A DNA stretch of 7,840 nucleotides from Spongiibacteraceae bacterium (GTDB taxonomy: Bacteria; Pseudomonadota; Gammaproteobacteria; Pseudomonadales; PIVM01), in contig JAUXDF010000133.1 of assembly GCA_030618505.1 (NCBI GenBank), positions 1 through 7,840 on the forward strand. The letters run 5' to 3'. Shown here piece by piece: positions 1 to 5,729 of this stretch. A program made the translations under genes and the position numbers. Within the stretch, counting starts at the first letter, position 1. Each line of letters starts with the position of its first letter. Under the pieces are notes generated by a model, which ran no database searches, was not told the DNA's origin, and worked only from the letters and a program-made list of their open reading frames with translations.

Positions 1-458
1 CCGATCTTTTTACAAACCATATCGAGTTTGGCGTATTGAGCCTCCTCAAGCGTCTTGGCTCCTCCCTGGAAGTATCCGCAGGTATAGATCATGCGCTCAT
101 CCAGCATCAAGCGATAAAGGTCATTACCGACATCATAGTGTTCCTCGCCAACCTGAAAGGCACGGCTGATAGATTGCATATTAAACAGCTTGGAGCCTAT
201 GATTTTTAACAGAATTTTCCAATTATGACGAATCGCATTTTCCAGCCCGGAGCGGAGGATTTTCTCTATCAGCAGGTCGATACGCTCACAGTCCCACCAA
301 CCATCCATATAGGTTTCGCCAAAGGCCAGGCTACCGTCACAGATAATCCGTTTATACAACTGGTCATTATGGACTTGAACATCCCATGGCTGGCTGCCAT
401 TGATGGATATGTCGGTGTTTTTCAAAAGGTCTCGAACAATTCTTTCTTCTTTGGTCAT
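1..458 (-). CDS. cfa: Cyclopropane-fatty-acyl-phospholipid synthase, N-terminal part (truncated by window edge)
   Basis: Cfa adds a methylene group from S-adenosylmethionine to cis double bonds of membrane phospholipid acyl chains, usually in late growth or under stress. The 152 codons present read on the minus strand and match the N-terminal part of E. coli Cfa. Residues 18-27 (ISINGSQPWD) align with its INGS segment, 42-55 (GSLAFGETYMDGWW) with the hallmark GSLGLGESYMDGWW, and 107-115 (HYDVGNDLY) with HYDLGNDLF at the entry to the methyltransferase domain. C127 in YTCGYF corresponds to C139 of E. coli, which lines the bicarbonate site. The SAM-binding GxGxG motif and the remaining active-site residues lie beyond the left edge. 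I chose the ATG at 456-458 because no in-frame ATG, GTG or TTG occurs between it and the upstream in-frame stop at 540-542. The ribosome binding site is weak. The protein is about 12 residues shorter at the N-terminus than E. coli Cfa. It is divergent from the FimL-like gene. Confidence 0.93.
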   Translation of the reverse strand, partial: MTKEERIVRDLLKNTDISINGSQPWDVQVHNDQLYKRIICDGSLAFGETYMDGWWDCERIDLLIEKILRSGLENAIRHNWKILLKIIGSKLFNMQSISRAFQVGEEHYDVGNDLYRLMLDERMIYTCGYFQGGAKTLEEAQYAKLDMVCKKI

Positions 459-776
459 TGCTGTATCTTTTATTGTTATATCTATGAGCTTGGGCGAATG
501 TTGCCGTCTTAACGACAGCGCAGGCCAATAGTGGAGATTTTTAACGATATATTCAAGATGATATTAAGAATCCACCTTTTAATTCATAAAACCTAGACAA
601 TTTAACCGCCATGTTCGACAAGGGTGTTCTGCTCGGATATTGCAAATGTGCCAGTTACTAGAGTGGATATAAAGCCCGGAGTAATTTGAACTGTGAAAAA
701 GCGCACTAAATTCATTAAAAAAGACATTAAATTACTGAGGAATATCACATGTTTAGCGGGAAATGTACTAGGCTTG

Positions 777-782
777 TATAAT
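777..782 (+). promoter_or_regulatory. Candidate -10 element for the fimL-like gene
   Basis: The hexamer TATAAT is a perfect sigma-70 -10 match, with TG directly before it. That is one base short of the true extended -10 spacing. No good -35 hexamer lies 16-18 bases upstream. If used, transcription would begin near 789 and leave a leader of about 85 bases containing the inverted repeat at 817-833. In this AT-rich stretch the match may be chance. Confidence 0.3.
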
Positions 783-816
783 GATCTATGCCTCTAACTG
801 GCATGGTTAATAGTGA

Positions 817-833
817 GTTTGTTTATAACAAAC
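817..833. repeat. Perfect 7-3-7 inverted repeat upstream of the fimL-like gene
   Basis: GTTTGTT (817-823) and AACAAAC (827-833) are exact reverse complements around a TAT centre. The element ends 28 bases before the ribosome binding site of the fimL-like gene. Its centre also contains TATAAC (824-829), five of six to a -10 hexamer, so it could be an operator overlapping a promoter. In RNA the three-base loop would make only a weak AT-rich hairpin. A role as a binding site for a dimeric regulator is inference. Confidence 0.45.
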
Positions 834-873
834 AGTTTGGGATTGTGACAAATAACATACAGAAGGGACAACG

Positions 874-2601
874 GTGATTAAACATCTGCCAGTTCAAGTA
901 TCTTCAATAAAACTTGTTGAAGAAGAGTTGAATAATACCATTCAAAAAGCCTCGGGATATTTCGAAGCTTTTCTCGCCGACCGCAACACAGAAAAGACTC
1001 TACAAGACTGCAGCACTGAACTTATTCAAATCCGGGGGACCTTAGAGTTAGTACAGCTTCCCGGAGCCGTAGAGCTTACTGCTGAAATGCTCAAGCTGAT
1101 TGGTGAAATGGCCAAGAATAAAAGCCTTATTAACGATTCAGCCTTGTCAGCACTCAGCCATGCCTTTGTCGCCTTGCCCTGTTATATCGAATACTGCTCG
1201 GTAAGACAAACGGCACTTCCCATCTTGCTATCTGACTATATTAACGAGTTACGCATTGCTCGACGTGCTGAGCTGATATCTGAAAGCGCCTATACACATT
1301 TCGCAAAAGACTACAGTGGAGAAATGCCTCAGCGGGCCGATGCATCAATAAGTGAAGATTTCTCAAGCCTGGTGCGTAGACTACGTCATATGTATCAACT
1401 GGGTTTGCTTGGTGTTATCAAGGAAGATAACCTCGATTACACCATTGCGCTGATGTTAAGAGCCACCCAGCGTCTGCAAAAAATCTCCGGGCAACATGCC
1501 TTGGCCGAGCTTTGGTGGTTAAGTAGCGGGGCCCTGGAGGCTCTGAGCGAAGGAAAATTGTCATTGAGTTTGTTTCGAAAGCGTCTGTTTTCCTCAATTG
1601 ATAAACAAATTAAAGCCGTGGTCTATAAAGGTGAAAGCGCACTTGATACTTCACTGCCCATAGACTTAAAAACGGAACTGCTTTTTCTGGTAAACCTGGC
1701 GAAGGCTAAGGGACAAGTCGGCCCTGCAATCAGGCAGGCTTATAAGCTCCCTGAAACAGGGCTTTCGGACAATGACATTAGTAAAGAGCGGCAGCTGATG
1801 CAGGGGCCGAATGCTAACACCATCAGCGCTATGGTGAAGGTTTTGAAGGAGGAGATGAGCAGCGCCAAGGAAATTTTGGAAATTGCAGCGCAGGATATTG
1901 CAACCAGCAGCGGTGATTTTCAGCATTTGGCGAAAGTATTAACCAAGGTGTCAGATATCCTGTCCGTTGTTGGTTTGAGCTCTACATCCGAGATTCTTAA
2001 GCAGCAGCGAGATAAAATTTCCGGCTGGAGTGATAGCGGCGAAGATCTCAGCACCAAAGACTTGCTTGATGTAGCAGATGCGCTTCTCTACGTTGAAAGC
2101 ACCCTGACAGGGCTTGACCGCCTTGATCTTAGCGATGATGACCTTAGCGAAGCCAGTGAAATTTCCAAGCAGGAAGTGATTGCCAAAAGCCACTTGGCGG
2201 AAGCCGAAGTCGTTGTCATACAGGAGGCGCAAGCAGGCATATCACTGGCAAAACGCGCCATTACCTCCTTTGTTGAGTCAAACTATGATCGAGTGCATAT
2301 CTCCAATGTTGCCGTAACACTCAACACGGTGAGGGGCGGACTGGCGTTGCTCAACTATGATCGTTCTGCTGCTGTTTTAGCCAGTTGCATACGATTTGTT
2401 GAAAACACCATTACCGAGGGAATCTCGGAAAACAACATACAAGAGCTGCTGGAGACACTGGCAGATGCGCTTATTTCCTTGGAGTATTATCTGGCAGAGC
2501 TAGAGATCCAGGCTAATGTTGATGACAAAGTCCTGGAAATTGCCGAAGAAAGCCTTGCTGCACTGGGTTACCCTGTTCAAATTTCTAATACTCTGGCGTA
2601 A
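874..2601 (+). CDS. fimL: FimL-like orphan Hpt-type scaffold protein (ChpA N-terminal homologue)
   Basis: This 575-residue soluble protein resembles the N-terminal part of the pilus chemotaxis kinase ChpA/PilL but lacks the CheA dimerisation, ATPase, CheW-like and receiver domains. That architecture is FimL, known in Pseudomonas aeruginosa to affect twitching motility and cAMP signalling with the Chp system. The fold appears almost wholly helical. An Hpt-like bundle spans about residues 10-110; a ChpA-like middle region at 163-250 includes LVRRLRHMYQLGLLG; a third block spans 300-380; and a second Hpt-like bundle at 440-545 includes SLEYYLAELE. The Hpt motif H-x-x-[KRH]-G reads I-Q-I-R-G at 51-55 and N-T-V-R-G at 484-488, so neither bundle has a phosphoacceptor histidine, as described for FimL. 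The GTG start is supported by AGAAGGGA at 861-868, five bases upstream. The gap to the next gene is 109 bases. No pilus gene is visible nearby, so the role rests on homology recalled from memory. Confidence 0.78.
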   Translation: MIKHLPVQVSSIKLVEEELNNTIQKASGYFEAFLADRNTEKTLQDCSTELIQIRGTLELVQLPGAVELTAEMLKLIGEMAKNKSLINDSALSALSHAFVALPCYIEYCSVRQTALPILLSDYINELRIARRAELISESAYTHFAKDYSGEMPQRADASISEDFSSLVRRLRHMYQLGLLGVIKEDNLDYTIALMLRATQRLQKISGQHALAELWWLSSGALEALSEGKLSLSLFRKRLFSSIDKQIKAVVYKGESALDTSLPIDLKTELLFLVNLAKAKGQVGPAIRQAYKLPETGLSDNDISKERQLMQGPNANTISAMVKVLKEEMSSAKEILEIAAQDIATSSGDFQHLAKVLTKVSDILSVVGLSSTSEILKQQRDKISGWSDSGEDLSTKDLLDVADALLYVESTLTGLDRLDLSDDDLSEASEISKQEVIAKSHLAEAEVVVIQEAQAGISLAKRAITSFVESNYDRVHISNVAVTLNTVRGGLALLNYDRSAAVLASCIRFVENTITEGISENNIQELLETLADALISLEYYLAELEIQANVDDKVLEIAEESLAALGYPVQISNTLA

Positions 2602-2642
2602 ACTCCACGGCGGGATATCGGTGCTGACAGCTTGTTTCGGTA

Positions 2643-2672
2643 TTGATCTCTTACTGTGAAATAGTGTAGATT
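2643..2672 (+). promoter_or_regulatory. Weak candidate promoter for the small membrane protein gene
   Basis: TTGATC (2643-2648, four of six to TTGACA) and TAGATT (2667-2672, four of six to TATAAT) are separated by 18 bases. A start near 2679 would give a leader of about 30 bases. Read-through from the fimL-like gene is an equally good explanation, since no terminator is seen in the 109-base gap. Confidence 0.3.
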
Positions 2673-2710
2673 CCCCCACCTTTACTGATGCGGAACAGGG
2701 TAGATAACGG

Positions 2711-3361
2711 ATGGCATACCATATATTAACGATAATCTGTTTGGTTTTTGCTGCCCTATCGGTGCTGTTTGCGCTAAAAACGCTCTTTCATCGACACTGG
2801 ATAGTCGGATGGTTTCGCGGCACCACCGGAATGCTGCTGATTGCGTTAGCAATAGGCTCAGCTGTCGTCGCGTTGGATATCTCCAGCTACAGCCAGCTTG
2901 AAAGGGAGCAGCCCATCGCCAGTTTAAGCTTTCAAAAAATATCCCAACAAAAGTACCTGGCAACCATAGTCGAGCCAAATGGTAAAGAAGGGGAATACAC
3001 CATTTATGGGGACCTTTGGCAGATTGACGCCAGAATTATAAAATGGTCAAAGTCGATTGCCGGAATGGGCATTAAGCCGGGCTACCGGCTCGGGCGTTTA
3101 TCCGGCCGGTATTATTCTCTTGAGCAGGAACGCAATGGAGAAAGGACGGTCTACGAATTGCACAGTAAGGATTTTGGTATTGATGTATGGGGCTGGTTAA
3201 AGCAAAATCCCATTGTTCCCTGGGTTGATACCTTGTACGGCAACGCAACTTTTTTACCGATGGCCGATGGCGCGCTGTTCAGTATCAATCTTTCCGGAAC
3301 CGGCTTGCTTGCCCGGCCTTTAAACGAAGCTGCTGAGAAATCTGTCTCCCAATGGCAGTAG
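2711..3361 (+). CDS. Conserved membrane protein of unknown function (216 aa)
   Basis: I do not recognise a characterised family. Proteins of this form are often labelled 'cation/multidrug efflux pump' in gammaproteobacterial genomes, but nothing here supports transport. Two hydrophobic segments are seen, at residues 3-22 (ILTIICLVFAALSVLFAL core) and about 38-55 (TGMLLIALAIGSAVVALD core), with a short basic loop between them (HRHWIVGWFR). The remaining 160 or so residues form a soluble, probably beta-rich domain. It includes YTIYGDLWQIDARIIKW near 96-112, a G-Y-R-L-G-R-L-S-G-R-Y-Y run near 123-134, and a C-terminal part with LYGNATFLPMADGALFSI. The likely topology is two membrane helices with the C-terminal domain on the same side as the N-terminus. 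The ATG at 2711 has CAGGG at 2696-2700 about ten bases upstream. It lies between the fimL-like gene (109 bases) and sohB (131 bases), in the same direction. Confidence 0.8.
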   Translation: MAYHILTIICLVFAALSVLFALKTLFHRHWIVGWFRGTTGMLLIALAIGSAVVALDISSYSQLEREQPIASLSFQKISQQKYLATIVEPNGKEGEYTIYGDLWQIDARIIKWSKSIAGMGIKPGYRLGRLSGRYYSLEQERNGERTVYELHSKDFGIDVWGWLKQNPIVPWVDTLYGNATFLPMADGALFSINLSGTGLLARPLNEAAEKSVSQWQ

Positions 3362-3409
3362 GCTGGGGAACCTCTAAATCAGTCTGGATGACAATATCGC
3401 AATAATGAC

Positions 3410-3438
3410 TTGTTCAGAGCTTCCCTGAATCTGATAAT
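3410..3438 (+). promoter_or_regulatory. Candidate sigma-70 promoter for sohB
   Basis: TTGTTC (3410-3415) and GATAAT (3433-3438, five of six to TATAAT) are separated by the optimal 17 bases. A start near 3445 would leave a leader of about 48 bases before the GTG at 3493. The -35 matches only at TTG. This is the best promoter-like pair in the 131-base gap. Confidence 0.42.
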
Positions 3439-3492
3439 ATTCGAGCAGTATCAGCTATCGTAATCGATCAATTACATTTGGAGTAATCTTAA

Positions 3493-4530
3493 GTGCTAGA
3501 GTTCTTTACTGAGTACGGCCTGTTTTTGGCAAAATCCCTTACCGTCGTGGTGGCGATACTGTTTGTTGCTGGCGGTATCTTTGCCGTAGGGCACCGGGGT
3601 AAAAAGGTTGGCGAAGATGGACATATTGAGGTGACCCACCTTAATGAGAAATATGAGCTAATGTCCGATATTCTCAAAGAAGCAATAATGGATGAGCATA
3701 GCTATAAAGCGGAATGTAAAAAGCTGAAAAAGCAGCATAAAGCCGATAAAAAGCGCGAAGCCGATGAACCCAAGAAAAGAATTTTTGTTATCGATTTTGA
3801 GGGGGATGTGCAAGCCTCCGCAGGCAGCAAACTTAAGGAAGAAATTAATGCAATTTTAACCGTGGCCACGAGTGATGACGAAGTGGTGGTGGTTCTGGAA
3901 AGTATGGGCGGCATGGTTCATAGTTATGGTTTGGCTGCTTCTCAGCTGCAGCGTTTAAAGGATAAATCACTTCCTCTTACTATCTGTGTAGATAAAGTCG
4001 CTGCCAGTGGTGGTTATATGATGGCTTGTATTGCTGATAAAATTCTTGCCGCTCCTTTTGCAATTATTGGCTCCATTGGCGTTATGGCAGAAGTCCCTAA
4101 TTTCCATCGTCTGCTAAAAAAATATGATGTTGATTTTGAAGTTATGACCGCTGGAGAGCATAAAAGAACGCTAACCATGTTTGGGCAAAATACGGATAAA
4201 GGGCGTGAAAAATTCGTGGAAGAACTTCATGAAACCCATGAATTATTTAAATCATTCATCTCAGACCACCGTCCGCAGCTTGATATTAATGCTGTAGCAA
4301 CCGGTGAGGTCTGGTACGGTAGCAAAGCCGTAGAGAATCACTTAATCGATGATATGAAAACTAGCGATGACTACTTAATGTCAAAGCGCGAAGACAATGA
4401 GATCTATCAAGTTGCTTTTATGGAAAAGAAAACATTGCAGGAAAAATTTGGACTTGCGGCCCATCATGCGCTCGACAATACGCTGCTTAAATGGTGGGAG
4501 AGGGCGCAAGGCAGTCATCTTATAAAATAA
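3493..4530 (+). CDS. sohB: SohB, inner-membrane S49 family serine peptidase
   Basis: SohB is an SppA-type (S49) peptidase anchored in the inner membrane, with its catalytic domain thought to face the periplasm. The E. coli gene was found as a multicopy suppressor of htrA (degP) loss. The 345 residues match E. coli SohB (349) along their length. The start EFFTEYGLFLAK mirrors its ELLSEYGLFLAK, which supports the GTG start, as does GGAG at 3480-3483, nine bases upstream. A membrane helix spans about residues 11-31, followed by a lysine-rich charged linker (66-96). The catalytic serine is S172 in AASGGYMMA and the general base is K224 in GEHKRTLT, 52 residues apart, the same spacing as the Ser-Lys dyad of Bacillus SppA. 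The usual ESPGG motif reads ESMGG at 136-140, an unusual change. The C-terminus LLKWWERAQG corresponds to E. coli LLRWWQRGQ. A strong terminator follows 21 bases after the stop. Confidence 0.95.
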   Translation: MLEFFTEYGLFLAKSLTVVVAILFVAGGIFAVGHRGKKVGEDGHIEVTHLNEKYELMSDILKEAIMDEHSYKAECKKLKKQHKADKKREADEPKKRIFVIDFEGDVQASAGSKLKEEINAILTVATSDDEVVVVLESMGGMVHSYGLAASQLQRLKDKSLPLTICVDKVAASGGYMMACIADKILAAPFAIIGSIGVMAEVPNFHRLLKKYDVDFEVMTAGEHKRTLTMFGQNTDKGREKFVEELHETHELFKSFISDHRPQLDINAVATGEVWYGSKAVENHLIDDMKTSDDYLMSKREDNEIYQVAFMEKKTLQEKFGLAAHHALDNTLLKWWERAQGSHLIK

Positions 4531-4551
4531 CAGTTATATTTGCCAATTGAT

Positions 4552-4580
4552 AAAAAAAGCGACCATCAGGTCGCTTTTTT
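4552..4580. terminator. Bidirectional factor-independent terminator between convergent sohB and Sel1 gene
   Basis: GCGACC (4559-4564) and GGTCGC (4569-4574) form a perfect six-base-pair stem with an ATCA loop. It is followed by six T (4575-4580) and preceded by seven A (4552-4558), so it can end transcription from both sides. The A and T tracts extend the pairing. It lies 21 bases after the sohB stop and 53 bases past the end of the convergent Sel1 gene. Confidence 0.93.
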
Positions 4581-4621
4581 GTGACTTACTTTAATTATCT
4601 ACAGCGTGAAATGTTTGCTCA

Positions 4622-4638
4622 AATAACAAACTGTTATT
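4622..4638. repeat. AT-rich perfect 7-3-7 inverted repeat over the Sel1 gene stop codon
   Basis: AATAACA (4622-4628) and TGTTATT (4632-4638) are exact reverse complements around AAC. The element covers the stop codon (4634-4636) of the minus-strand gene. The stem is too AT-rich to be a good terminator and lacks a T tract. Chance is a reasonable explanation. Confidence 0.3.
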
Positions 4639-5455
4639 GGGCAGCCACCAGACTGGGGGATTCAATGGAGTCGATTTTCTGTATATACAACGCCGCTTTT
4701 GGATGGCCTTTATCTGTCGCTTTTTGTAACCAGGTTTTCGCTTGCTCATAGTCTTTTGACGCCCCCATACCTTTGTAATACATATATCCCAGCAGGAATT
4801 CGGCCCCCATCATTCCACTTTCAGCGGCCTGTCTATTTAACTTAAGTGCTTTTTTGAAGTCCCTCTCGACATTTTTCCCCTTTAAGTAAAGTAGTGCCAG
4901 CTTAAATTGTGCATCAGGCACGTCCTTTTTTGCGGCGAGTTGAAGAAGCTCGACAGCACGTTGAGGATTTTTTTCAACCCCCATACCTTTTTCATAAAGC
5001 AGCGCCAGATTAAACTGCGCATTACGATTACCCGCTTCTGCCGCCATTTCATACCATTGCGCAGCAATTGCGTAGTCTTGTTCTATGCCATCACCATGAT
5101 GATAGAGAGTAGCCAGGTTATATTGCGCTCCGTCATGGCCATTAATGGCCGCCTCGGTATACCACTGAATAGCTTTTGTTGTATTTTGTTTTACCCCCTT
5201 GCCTTGATCGTACATCAATGCAAGATTGTATTGAGCACCAACATCACCTTGCTGCGATAGCTCCTCAAACAGGCTAAGCGCTGTGCTGTAATCCTGGCTT
5301 TTATAGGCTTCAAGCCCTTTGTTGAAAGTGTTTTGCTCTGCGAGTACAGGTGTCGATAACAATAATGCCGATACCGCGATGATGGGGAGAAGCTTCTTCA
5401 CTGTGTTGCTCCGATTATTATTGTTTGCACCCAAGGTTTTAACTAATTGGTACAT
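4634..5455 (-). CDS. Exported Sel1-like repeat (SLR/TPR-type) protein
   Basis: The protein is an alpha-solenoid of Sel1-like repeats, a scaffold that binds other proteins. Its partner is unknown. From the ATG at 5453-5455 it has 273 residues. A signal peptide is clear: basic K20-K21, hydrophobic core LLPIIAVSALLLSTP, and a likely cleavage after V-L-A at residue 39, so it is probably periplasmic. A TPR-like helix pair (44-70) is followed by five repeats of about 36 residues starting near 72, 109, 145, 181 and 217, with the consensus xAQYNLALLYxxGxGVxxDxxxAxxWxxxAAExG. The C-terminal stretch 253-273 is a capping half repeat and tail. Two starts compete: the ATG with GGAG seven bases upstream (5463-5466), and the GTG of codon 19 (5399-5401), also with GGAG seven bases upstream (5409-5412). 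The GTG start gives a standard signal peptide beginning VKKLLP. Convergent with sohB and divergent from ppsA; no functional link is evident. Confidence 0.9.
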   Translation of the reverse strand: MYQLVKTLGANNNNRSNTVKKLLPIIAVSALLLSTPVLAEQNTFNKGLEAYKSQDYSTALSLFEELSQQGDVGAQYNLALMYDQGKGVKQNTTKAIQWYTEAAINGHDGAQYNLATLYHHGDGIEQDYAIAAQWYEMAAEAGNRNAQFNLALLYEKGMGVEKNPQRAVELLQLAAKKDVPDAQFKLALLYLKGKNVERDFKKALKLNRQAAESGMMGAEFLLGYMYYKGMGASKDYEQAKTWLQKATDKGHPKAALYIQKIDSIESPSLVAAQ

Positions 5456-5545
5456 AGGTACACTCCTTTAATGCAATTTTGGTCTTAAATTAACCATAGT
5501 CCAGTAATCACTCAGGTAAATGTTTAAATTGCCCATATAACACAT

Positions 5546-5572
5546 TTGTTTAACAGGGGGGCAAGGTATAAT
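5546..5572 (+). promoter_or_regulatory. Candidate upstream promoter directed toward ppsA
   Basis: A perfect TATAAT lies at 5567-5572 with TTGTTT at 5546-5551. The spacer is only 15 bases, shorter than ideal, and contains a run of six G (5556-5561). Transcription would begin near 5579 and give a leader of about 150 bases. It could act beside the closer promoter at 5651-5679. Confidence 0.35.
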
Positions 5573-5650
5573 CGCAATAAAGCATCACATATAACTGGTT
5601 GTTTGGTTATTTTTGTACTATTAACAGAAAAGTAATTTGCTATAGATACA

Positions 5651-5679
5651 TTGTTAAAATAAATGCCAGAATGTATATT
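5651..5679 (+). promoter_or_regulatory. Candidate proximal promoter of ppsA
   Basis: TTGTTA (5651-5656, four of six to TTGACA) and TATATT (5674-5679, five of six to TATAAT) are separated by 17 bases. A start near 5686 would leave about 44 bases of leader, beginning just before the small inverted repeat at 5691-5710. No Cra-like operator was recognised nearby. Confidence 0.45.
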
Positions 5680-5690
5680 TTTGTTATAAA

Positions 5691-5710
5691 CGACTAGCAA
5701 GGTTTAGTCG
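5691..5710 (+). repeat. Small inverted repeat just before the ppsA ribosome binding site
   Basis: CGACTA (5691-5696) and TAGTCG (5705-5710) are exact reverse complements around an eight-base loop. They end five bases before the AAAGGGAG ribosome binding site (5715-5722). A six-pair stem at the start of the ppsA transcript could influence translation or stability, or the DNA could be a short operator. Neither is shown by the sequence. Confidence 0.35.
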
Positions 5711-5729
5711 CCACAAAGGGAGTGTCATC

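Larger units (their letters stand above)
459..873. other. Non-coding gap between divergent cfa and fimL-like genes
   Basis: These 415 bases hold no convincing gene. The open frame at 225-512 on the plus strand is the shadow of cfa. A 34-codon frame at 693-797 is possible but weak and is discussed in the findings. The gap must hold promoters for both flanking genes. For cfa the best guess is a TATATC-like -10 near 546-551 on the minus strand, which is poor. For the fimL-like gene there is a perfect TATAAT at 777-782 without a good -35, and a perfect inverted repeat at 817-833. No factor-independent terminator is visible, as expected between divergent genes. Confidence 0.7.

Noticed and set aside
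225..512. Plus-strand open frame of 95 codons
   Set aside because: It lies almost wholly antisense to cfa, whose reading on the minus strand matches a well-known family. The peptide has no recognisable motif.
611..661. A 16-codon frame starting with ATG and containing two cysteines
   Set aside because: Too short, with no ribosome binding site and no similarity I recognise.
1666..2232. Minus-strand open frames inside the fimL-like gene
   Set aside because: They are shadows of the 575-codon plus-strand gene, with cysteine- and arginine-rich, low-plausibility translations and no ribosome binding site of note.
3489..3914. Minus-strand open frames over the 5' end of sohB
   Set aside because: They are antisense to the SohB coding sequence, which aligns with E. 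coli SohB from its first residues.
4622..4638. Inverted repeat as a terminator of the Sel1 gene
   Set aside because: The stem is nearly all A and T and has no T tract. The strong GC-stem terminator at 4552-4580 serves both convergent genes.
4907..5260. Plus-strand frame of 117 codons antisense to the Sel1 gene
   Set aside because: The minus strand gives clear periodic Sel1 repeats and a signal peptide. The long opposite frame follows from the repeat codon pattern.
4700..5330. DNA-level tandem repeats in the Sel1 region
   Set aside because: The 108-base periodicity is explained by the protein repeat. The copies differ in sequence and are not recent DNA duplications.
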